Position numbers and translations under genes: made by a program. The notes beneath the pieces were generated by a model. It was not told the origin of the DNA. It was given only the letters and a program-made list of their open reading frames with translations, and searched no databases. 5,944 nt of DNA from an uncultured Coriobacteriaceae bacterium (GTDB taxonomy: Bacteria; Actinomycetota; Coriobacteriia; Coriobacteriales; QAMH01), in the NCBI GenBank assembly GCA_902796975.1, contig CADBRF010000028.1, forward strand, positions 1 through 5,944, written 5' to 3'. Positions 1 to 5,626 of the stretch are shown piece after piece (the stretch's first letter is position 1; every line of letters begins with the position of its first letter).

Positions 1-60
1 AATTACTATAAACAAACCCCTCTACCTGCTCTTCTTGTATGCTTCCCTTGAGCAGAAGAA

Positions 61-100
61 TGCAGAGCCGGAAGGGAAATCTTTCCCTTCCGGCTCTGTA
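61..100 (-). terminator. Probable intrinsic terminator of the molybdoenzyme operon
   Basis: A perfect inverted repeat pairs 63-79 (CAGAGCCGGAAGGGAAA) with 82-98 around a two-base centre, and 61-62 with 99-100 extend it by a U-A and a wobble pair. In RNA the A/U-rich top would open into a larger loop. It lies 37 bp beyond the beta-subunit stop, where an operon terminator is expected. Reading on the minus strand, the stem is followed by GCATTCTTCT, only a weak U-rich tract; on the plus strand there is no U tract at all. The structure is therefore clear, but termination efficiency is uncertain. The rest of 1-136 shows no gene; the left-hand neighbour lies outside the window. Confidence 0.72.
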
Positions 101-136
101 ACAAATCCACGCTCAACCGCGCGCTCTCAAAGCCTT

Positions 137-943
137 CTAGTCTTCTTTATAGAGAGCGATTGAGCCCACGTGCCCATCTTTTTCTGTCGCGTCAACTGTA
201 AACGAGCGCGTAAGGTAGCCTTCGGCCTCAAGCCAGATGGTGTATTGCTGGGCATCGACTTGCTTGAACCAGAAGTCCCCGAACTCGTCGGATTTCGTCT
301 TCAAGACGACGCCGTCCTCACCTTGTATTGTAATAGTGGCGCCGATGAGGACCTCGTCCTCCTCTTCGTCGTATACCTCACCCGCAACCCACCGTTTGGG
401 CGTGTTGAGCATGTAAACACTCCCGCCCGGCATGAGGAGGTCTGCCTTGGCAATCTCCTCGGCGAAATCCTCCTCATCGCCAAAACGCAAACCGCCCGTT
501 GCGCATGCATCAACGCAGCGTGGAACATCCCAGCCGTCATCGAGCAGGTGAGCGCATCCTGTGCACTTCTGGGCGAGCTCGAGTTCCTCATTCCAATAGA
601 CGACGCCATAGGGGCATGCATTGACGAGATCCTCGCGCCCCTTTGCCTTCTCGGGATCGATGATGACGAGCCCATCATCGCGCCGGTACACTGCATCAGG
701 AGCTGCCTCAACCAGCGGACAGTCCGCACAGTGACCGCACATCTTGATAGCGTACGTAATGTTGACCTTGGGAACCGAACCATGAATCGTTTCATCAATC
801 TTGCACCAGAACTGCCCAGTCATCGGCTGCTCTTCTGCGTAGGGCAGCCACTTCTGGCCGCAATGCTCGTCCTTGCAGGAAATCTGGCAGTTATGGCAGC
901 CGTTGCACCGTGCATAATCGAAAATGAATACCTTGCGTCCCAT
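137..943 (-). CDS. Iron-sulfur beta subunit of a transhydroxylase/dehydroxylase-type molybdoenzyme
   Basis: This 268-residue electron-transfer subunit has twelve cysteines suited to three [4Fe-4S] clusters: C13, C16, C19 and C23 (CxxCxxCxxxC), C69, C72, C75 and C110, and C127, C130, C143 and C147. One further cysteine is C47. Stretches such as DPEKAKG (96-102), CPYGVVYWNEE (110-120) and QKCTGCAHLLDD (125-136) match, as I recall it, BthL, the small subunit of Pelobacter acidigallici pyrogallol-phloroglucinol transhydroxylase. Residues about 186-266 form a beta-rich, transthyretin/carboxypeptidase-regulatory-like domain, corresponding to the beta-barrel known in that enzyme. No signal peptide or membrane segment is visible, so it should act in the cytosol. 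The start at 943 is chosen because GAGGAGG lies 9 bases upstream, inside the end of the alpha gene, and the ferredoxin fold begins at once (MGRKVFIFDYARC). The third cysteine of the second motif is oddly placed (C75 where BthL has the equivalent of 77). Family is confident; substrate is not. Confidence 0.93.
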   Translation of the reverse strand: MGRKVFIFDYARCNGCHNCQISCKDEHCGQKWLPYAEEQPMTGQFWCKIDETIHGSVPKVNITYAIKMCGHCADCPLVEAAPDAVYRRDDGLVIIDPEKAKGREDLVNACPYGVVYWNEELELAQKCTGCAHLLDDGWDVPRCVDACATGGLRFGDEEDFAEEIAKADLLMPGGSVYMLNTPKRWVAGEVYDEEEDEVLIGATITIQGEDGVVLKTKSDEFGDFWFKQVDAQQYTIWLEAEGYLTRSFTVDATEKDGHVGSIALYKED

Positions 944-947
944 AGCT

Positions 948-3632
948 TTATGCCTCCTCAACGATACGGTCTGAGGCATGCATGCCATCCGCGGGGTCGT
1001 AGTTGCGGCTGAATGCCTCGGGATACTGCTCCGCCAGCGCGAATACATCTACCTTCTTGATGTTCGCGAGGAACCCGTTGGTGACTTCGCCTGGGGCGTT
1101 CTTGGATGTAGTAGCGCCTGGACAGATGAGGTTATTGGCGCCACCCCGGTCGATGCCGCCTGTTCCTGCGACAATCGGGTCGACGCGCGCGCCGTGGTCT
1201 TGGCTCAGGCAGTGCTGCATGATGCGCTCGGTAACGATGGCACCACCGAGCACCATGCCGCGTTCGTTGTACATGCCCACGATGTCGCCAGTCTTGATGT
1301 CGCGAGCGCGAGCATCGACAGGGTTGATCCAGATGGGTTCGTACAGGTAGCCATCCGGGCCCTTGACCTTGCACATCTCAATCTCGCGCAACCAGATGCA
1401 GTCATCATGCTGGGCGTGCACGCGGAAGTGCGGGTGATTGGAGACGACGAGGAACGGATAATCCTTGCCACGCTCGTTGGTGAGGCGCTCATGATGGAGC
1501 GGGCTCTCCTCAATCCAATGCGGGACAGGAGGGCGTTCGCCGTCATCGCCCCAGACGTCCGCGATGCCCGTGGCGTAGAACTCAATCTTGCCCGTAGGAG
1601 TCTGTAGCGGATTGTTCTCGGGATCCTTGTAGAAATCGCTCATGCCTACTGGAGCATCTTCCCAGTTATCGCGGAAGCGCACCGGGAAATAGCCCTTCCC
1701 CTTGAGGTCGTCAAGCGTCGTGTGGCCTTCGGCACCAGATACATGAAAGCCCATCTTGAGAAGCGTGTCGTAGGAAGGTTCGCCAAGCGGGTATTCCTTG
1801 TTACCGCTCTCGTCTTCTTCGACGCCCTTGGGATAGCACCAGTCTTCCATGAGCTTGTCGGCAAGACCGAGCTTCTTGGCAACTTCCAGCACTGCCTCAG
1901 AATCGGACTTCGCCTCGCCCACGGGTTCGATCGCTTGCTCCTGGTAGATGAGAATGTCATTTTCGCCCGTACGTGATGAAGTGGTGATGTCCTCTTCCTC
2001 ATACGTGGTGGAAATGGGCAGGATGATGTCGGCAAAGAGCGTGTCGTTCTCCATCCAGGGATGCTGCACGAGCATAAACTCGATGGAGGGGTCGCGAAGC
2101 GCGTCGAGATAGCGATTGCCGCCGTTCCAGCAGGTCGACCAGCAGGGCGTATCTGTCCAGATCATGTGAATGCGCGAGGCGCCATCGGCAGGGTATTTGA
2201 ACTGGTTGAACTGGTCTGTGCGGGGCAGGCCCGTGACACAATGGCCGTACCAGGTGAGCTCCTCGCCCTCGGGGAGCATAATCGCATCGGGCAGCAGGGT
2301 CTGCGGGATGAAGTGCACCGCATTACCTGCAAGATGATGCCCCGTGTAGGCGCCATGAACATCTACCCGATATTCGGGATACGGCATCGGATTCAGTCGG
2401 TCCATGCCATAGAGGTTCCATTCCATCATCTTGAACATGTTTCGGCCGGGAGCACCCACAGCTTGCATGGCGAGCAGCGCAACTTCCAGACGGCCAGGTT
2501 CGTGCGAGAACGCAGACCTGATGTAGCCTCCGCCGTTGCAGTGGGTAATAGTGGTGACATGATGCGCCCAGTAACGAGCGAGGGCCTTTATCTGACGGGC
2601 GGGGACACCGCACTTGCCCTCTGCCCATTTCGGGGTCTTGGGGACACCGTCCTCGCCGCCGCGCACATAGCGTTCGAACCAGTCGAAACCATCGGCATGC
2701 GTGGCGATGTATTCCTTATCGTAGAGGTCTTCCTTGATCCATACATAGGCGATGGCGAGCTGCAAAGCCGCATCGGTATTAGGCAGTACGGGAATCCATT
2801 TATCAGCGTGAATCGCGCAGCCGTAGTTGACGTCAGGACAGATGTAAATCTGCTTCGTGCCAATCTCAGTCCAGAAATAGCTGATCTTCGAGGCCATGCT
2901 GCCGCCCCAACCCCACGGCGTGGTTTCGGGGTCGCAGCCCCAAGCGAGAATAAGCTCGGTGTTGTTGATGGTATCGAGCAAAAGATTGGAAGTCATCGCC
3001 TGCTGGCCCTGCGGGTCCATGCCCCAGATGTGCTTCGCGCCCCAATACCAGCCCTCCCAGGAGTCTGGCTGGCGGTTTTGGATTGTGTAGTCGCCAGGAA
3101 GTAAGTCGAGGAGACGCGTCTGGCAACCATGGCTCGCGTGCATGACCTTGGTCTCGCCATGGCCATCGCCCTGCGCGTAGATGGCGGTTGAGCCATACGT
3201 CTCCCGAATGCGCCTTATTTCATCAGCGATGATAGTAGTCGCCTCATCCCAGGAGATGCGGCGGTAGGGGCTTTTGCCACGGTTCTGGGGGTTTCGCTCG
3301 CCCTTCGGATCCCAGTCCACGCGAATGAGCGGATAGGGAACACGGTTCTTCGAGTAGATACGATTCTTGTACGTGATTGCCAAAGGTGGAATCGTGGTTG
3401 TCACACCGCTCGTGAGCGTGTGACCGTTTTTCTCGATGATCCACGGATTAAGCTCATCAAGGCTGTACTTCCTGTCCAGGTGAAGGGGGCGTATGCGAGC
3501 AACCCTGCCGTCCTTCACATCGACTGCCGCGGCATTGGAACCCGTGCCAAAACCGCACCAGCACGTGTTCTTATACACGGTCTTGTCGACAGTCTTCCTC
3601 CCCGGTTCCTTTTTCGCGCCGATTTCTGCCAT
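948..3632 (-). CDS. Molybdopterin (bis-MGD) catalytic alpha subunit, pyrogallol transhydroxylase/catechol dehydroxylase-like
   Basis: An 894-residue enzyme of the DMSO reductase superfamily. The main molybdopterin fold spans about 97-545 (RISWDEA at 125-131, FADIILP at 533-539). The C-terminal dinucleotide-binding domain spans about 725-858 (HPHFRVH 733-739, INPVDARARDIKTGDIV 769-785). Recalled alignment to the P. acidigallici transhydroxylase alpha subunit shares ERNPQxRG (112-119) and PDSWEGW (189-195). It places its Mo ligand Ser175 at Ser191 here, and active-site Asp174 and His144 at Asp190 and His158. The known homologue moves hydroxyl groups between trihydroxybenzenes; related gut actinobacterial enzymes remove a catechol hydroxyl. 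Which reaction this one performs cannot be read from sequence. The N-terminus has only CWC (24-26), not the four-cysteine cluster site of most relatives, and no twin-arginine signal, so it should be cytosolic. GAGAGGGG 5 bases before the ATG supports the start. It is first in the operon, 4 bp before the beta gene. Confidence 0.93.
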   Translation of the reverse strand: MAEIGAKKEPGRKTVDKTVYKNTCWCGFGTGSNAAAVDVKDGRVARIRPLHLDRKYSLDELNPWIIEKNGHTLTSGVTTTIPPLAITYKNRIYSKNRVPYPLIRVDWDPKGERNPQNRGKSPYRRISWDEATTIIADEIRRIRETYGSTAIYAQGDGHGETKVMHASHGCQTRLLDLLPGDYTIQNRQPDSWEGWYWGAKHIWGMDPQGQQAMTSNLLLDTINNTELILAWGCDPETTPWGWGGSMASKISYFWTEIGTKQIYICPDVNYGCAIHADKWIPVLPNTDAALQLAIAYVWIKEDLYDKEYIATHADGFDWFERYVRGGEDGVPKTPKWAEGKCGVPARQIKALARYWAHHVTTITHCNGGGYIRSAFSHEPGRLEVALLAMQAVGAPGRNMFKMMEWNLYGMDRLNPMPYPEYRVDVHGAYTGHHLAGNAVHFIPQTLLPDAIMLPEGEELTWYGHCVTGLPRTDQFNQFKYPADGASRIHMIWTDTPCWSTCWNGGNRYLDALRDPSIEFMLVQHPWMENDTLFADIILPISTTYEEEDITTSSRTGENDILIYQEQAIEPVGEAKSDSEAVLEVAKKLGLADKLMEDWCYPKGVEEDESGNKEYPLGEPSYDTLLKMGFHVSGAEGHTTLDDLKGKGYFPVRFRDNWEDAPVGMSDFYKDPENNPLQTPTGKIEFYATGIADVWGDDGERPPVPHWIEESPLHHERLTNERGKDYPFLVVSNHPHFRVHAQHDDCIWLREIEMCKVKGPDGYLYEPIWINPVDARARDIKTGDIVGMYNERGMVLGGAIVTERIMQHCLSQDHGARVDPIVAGTGGIDRGGANNLICPGATTSKNAPGEVTNGFLANIKKVDVFALAEQYPEAFSRNYDPADGMHASDRIVEEA
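953..959 (-). promoter_or_regulatory. Ribosome binding site deciding the beta-subunit start
   Basis: On the minus strand this reads GAGGAGG, 9 bases before the ATG at 943, and it lies inside the last codons of the alpha gene (Glu-Glu-Ala-stop). It fixes the beta start at 943 rather than at an in-frame ATG at 1048, which would add 35 residues of low-complexity sequence overlapping the alpha gene. The arrangement suggests translational coupling of the two subunits. Confidence 0.8.
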
Positions 3633-3722
3633 GAATTCCCCTCTCTTTTTGAGATATGCACAGACCCAGGCGAGCTCCCACCCTCTCTAGCGCCCGCCGG
3701 GCATACGCATCGTCTATGACGA

Positions 3723-3736
3723 CAAAATTTATTTTG
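3723..3736. promoter_or_regulatory. Palindrome CAAAAT-TT-ATTTTG, possible operator
   Basis: Perfect 6-bp arms around a two-base centre, located between the two divergent genes and within the presumed leader of the enzyme operon. Its A/T-rich character contrasts with the surrounding GC-rich DNA. A second, GC-rich dyad, GCCCG-C-CGGGC, lies nearby at 3692-3702. Either could be a protein site or, in the enzyme leader RNA, a small hairpin. Function is inferred only from symmetry and position. Confidence 0.3.
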
Positions 3737-3753
3737 CGAGGAGACGCAGCGAT

Positions 3754-3784
3754 TTGATAGACGCAATCCATAGCGATTATAGTT
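3754..3784 (+). promoter_or_regulatory. Candidate promoter of the regulator gene
   Basis: TTGATA (3754-3759) resembles a -35 box and TATAGT (3779-3784) a -10 box, with a 19-base spacer that is a little long. TATAAG (3784-3789) is an alternative -10. Either would start transcription roughly 25-35 bases before the ATG at 3821. The -10 lies in the dyad TTATA-GT-TATAA (3777-3788), so a bound protein there could control access. The prediction rests on consensus matching by eye. Confidence 0.35.
3776..3781 (-). promoter_or_regulatory. Candidate -10 box for the molybdoenzyme operon
   Basis: The minus strand reads TATAAT, a full match to the sigma-70 type -10 consensus. At 16-19 bases upstream I find nothing resembling TTGACA, and there is no TG extension. 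If used, it would give a leader of about 135 bases before the alpha ATG. A good -10 without a -35 is typical of activator-dependent promoters and would fit control by the neighbouring regulator. It may equally be chance in an A/T-rich stretch; I saw no better candidate closer to 3632. Confidence 0.3.
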
Positions 3785-3810
3785 ATAAGACGCTACATTT
3801 TGACACATAC

Positions 3811-3817
3811 GGAGGTG
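3811..3817 (+). promoter_or_regulatory. Ribosome binding site deciding the regulator start
   Basis: GGAGGTG stands 3 bases before the ATG at 3821, a strong Shine-Dalgarno match. It lies downstream of the in-frame TTG at 3800, which argues against that longer start. The core GGAGGT is flanked by ATAC and GTAT, so it could sit in the loop of a short 4-bp hairpin; this is weak and may be accidental. Confidence 0.75.
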
Positions 3818-3820
3818 TAT

Positions 3821-5383
3821 ATGATTCTCACAGCGGGCATGGTATCTTTCGTTCTTTCCACACGCGTGGAATGCCACCTCGAGCTGATAGGGGATGCAAA
3901 GACGCCTATCTCATCAATACGGTTAAAGGGGATTGCTCCTTTAGCGAATGCAACACTTTATATCGTCGAACAGGACAAATCGATGCATGAATCCGGCAAG
4001 ACGGACAGACCCATGCGCACAATCGAAGGGGTGCTGGAGTCACAGGATATTCCCGATGACATCGCCGTGCTTGCATGTCCCCGCGAAAGCATGCAGCAGG
4101 TTCTCCTCCTCGCGTTGGAAATTGCGCTCGAGCTGCATGAGTGGGATGGGTGCCTCCAGCGGTCTTTCGAAGGAGATGCTTCTCTCGACGAGATCATCGC
4201 CATCGGGAAGAGAGTCATCCGAGAGCCTCTAGCGCTACTCTCCCGCGAGTTTATTGTCATCACTTGTTCGCAAGACTACCCCATCGACCCAAGCGACGCA
4301 GAGGATGAGGCGGGCTACCAGCTCCCTTCACAACACGTCGCCATGCTAGCCGAATCTCCCTACTACGCAGAAACGCTCAATTTCACAGACCCGTTCTACT
4401 ATCACTGGGAGGGCACTGGACGCATTGACTACGTTATCAACATGTTCCAGGGAACGTCATACCTGTCCCGCTTTATCGCACGGCTCCCCGAAAACGTGGA
4501 AACGCTCCAAGATGGAGAGACCCAGTTATTGGAGCACTTTTGCAGGTATCTCGAGCAGGCGTATCGGCAGTTTTCCGGCAACGTGGTGACAATCCAGAGC
4601 CTAAATGACGCAGTGCATAGCTTTGCCCGAGCAATGATCATCGAGAACGCTCAACTTCCCAAGGCAGACCTCTCGCGGGCACTCGAACAGTACGGATGGG
4701 AGATTGGGGACGCATATACGGTCATCAAACTCGACTTCTTCGAGAAAGGCAAATGGCACGATGCTTCGCTCTACCTCGTGCATCTGCTCACTCACAAATG
4801 GCACGATACATGTGCGCTTGCCATCGGAAAGTCGCTCGTGTGGATCATAAACGAGACGCATCGCGATTGCACGCTAGACACCAGCTCCGAGACCCCGTCA
4901 TCCATACCCGAGGACTACATTCTCTCCCTCGTGAAGAATCATTCATGTTGCGCGGGTATCAGCGAAATGTTCGAAGGGTTCGGAAGGCTGGGAATATACC
5001 ATCGAGAAGCGGAGGTAGCCCTGCAGCTCGGACGGCTACAACAGCCTTCGTTCTGGTATTACCGCTTCTCCGACTATAAGCTCGACTATATGCTCAATAC
5101 CATGATTTCCGAGTTCAGCATCGAACAACTCTGCAGCGATGGGGTCGCCAAACTTCTGCGATACGACAAGGAAAATGGCACAGAGCTTACCAGCTCGCTC
5201 TTCCAGTACCTGCGCAACAGCCGCAACGTAACACGAACTGCTGACCAACTCTACTTGCATCGTACATCGCTCGTGCGAAGGCTTGACCGCATCAAGACGA
5301 TCTCAGGCATTGACTTCGAAAACCAAGACGAGATGCTGCACGCTTATCTCTCGCTCCAACTCCTCGAGCTCACAAGAAGATGA
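3821..5383 (+). CDS. PucR/CdaR-type transcriptional regulator
   Basis: A 520-residue cytosolic regulator with no membrane segments. Residues 1-115 are not recognised. About 118-250 resemble the small-molecule sensing region of CdaR/PucR proteins (REPLALLSREFIVITCS, 134-150). About 290-405 look like the degenerate GGDEF-like domain of that family: YGWEIGDAYTVIKLDF at 291-306, then the typical CAGISEMFEGFGRLGIYHREAEVAL pattern within 377-401. The C-terminus carries the PucR-type helix-turn-helix, with RNVTRTADQLYLHRTSLVRR at 468-487. It starts 188 bp from the alpha subunit, in the opposite direction, with repeats between them; this is the usual arrangement for a regulator controlling the adjacent operon and often itself. 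Family members respond to purines, sugar acids and other metabolites, as activators or repressors. Here an aromatic substrate of the enzyme is a reasonable but unproven inducer. The ATG at 3821 is preferred because of its ribosome binding site. Confidence 0.88.
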   Translation: MILTAGMVSFVLSTRVECHLELIGDAKTPISSIRLKGIAPLANATLYIVEQDKSMHESGKTDRPMRTIEGVLESQDIPDDIAVLACPRESMQQVLLLALEIALELHEWDGCLQRSFEGDASLDEIIAIGKRVIREPLALLSREFIVITCSQDYPIDPSDAEDEAGYQLPSQHVAMLAESPYYAETLNFTDPFYYHWEGTGRIDYVINMFQGTSYLSRFIARLPENVETLQDGETQLLEHFCRYLEQAYRQFSGNVVTIQSLNDAVHSFARAMIIENAQLPKADLSRALEQYGWEIGDAYTVIKLDFFEKGKWHDASLYLVHLLTHKWHDTCALAIGKSLVWIINETHRDCTLDTSSETPSSIPEDYILSLVKNHSCCAGISEMFEGFGRLGIYHREAEVALQLGRLQQPSFWYYRFSDYKLDYMLNTMISEFSIEQLCSDGVAKLLRYDKENGTELTSSLFQYLRNSRNVTRTADQLYLHRTSLVRRLDRIKTISGIDFENQDEMLHAYLSLQLLELTRR

Positions 5384-5626
5384 GGGCAAGAGAAAATCCG
5401 TTCCCAGGCATTTCCCAGAGCATTGCCATAATATATTACCGGACAATGCAAACAGGCAGAACCAGAGAATAGGACGCTTGAAAAGCACGAGGGACTTTTT
5501 TCAGACTCGTGCGGAAAGTATCATAACGAGAATGCAGAAATGCACATAAACGTATGAGGCAATCTGCGCGCGTGGTACACAGCATGGCAAGAAACCAGCG
5601 ACGCTCGCGCGAATGAGAGGGGAATC
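5384..5626. other. Non-coding gap with two dyads between regulator and next gene
   Basis: No convincing gene is present, and no classic hairpin-plus-U-tract terminator follows the regulator. GCATTG (5420-5425) and CAATGC (5444-5449) form a dyad that encloses the self-complementary TAATATATTA (5429-5438). Further on, GCACGAG (5485-5491) and CTCGTGC (5506-5512) form a 7-bp stem whose loop contains six T residues. TATCAT (5519-5524) could be a -10 box for the following gene, but the -35 region is only T-rich, so the promoter is uncertain. Confidence 0.45.

Larger units (their letters stand above)
3742..3793. repeat. Three AGACGC direct repeats in the divergent promoter region
   Basis: AGACGC occurs at 3742-3747, 3759-3764 and 3788-3793, all in the same orientation. 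The first two extend to AGACGCA. In the same block AGCGATT occurs at 3748-3754 and 3772-3778. The repeats flank and overlap the candidate promoter elements of both divergent genes, so they are candidate binding sites for the adjacent regulator. A caution: AGACGC also occurs at least three times inside coding sequence of this window (3112, 3900, 4854), so only the clustering is notable. Binding is inferred. Confidence 0.4.

Noticed and set aside
170..1012. Long plus-strand open frame of 280 codons
   Set aside because: It is antisense to the beta subunit, whose cysteine motifs show the real frame; the translated product resembles nothing I recognise.
137..1048. Longer form of the beta subunit starting at 1048
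   Set aside because: The extra 35 residues overlap the alpha gene in another frame and look like shadow translation. The ATG at 943 has GAGGAGG at a good distance and begins directly with the ferredoxin fold.
2061..3104. Long plus-strand open frame of 347 codons
   Set aside because: It is antisense to the conserved molybdopterin domain of the alpha subunit; long antisense frames are common in GC-rich genes.
3570..3632. Twin-arginine export signal on the alpha subunit
   Set aside because: The N-terminus (MAEIGAKKEPGRKTVDK) has no twin arginine motif and no hydrophobic segment.
3800..3825. Perfect TTGACA (3800-3805) followed by TATGAT (3820-3825) as a plus-strand promoter
   Set aside because: The spacer is only 14 bases, and the -10 would overlap the well-supported start codon at 3821, leaving no leader for its ribosome binding site.
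3800..5383. TTG start at 3800 for the regulator
   Set aside because: The strong ribosome binding site GGAGGTG lies inside this extension and points to the ATG at 3821.
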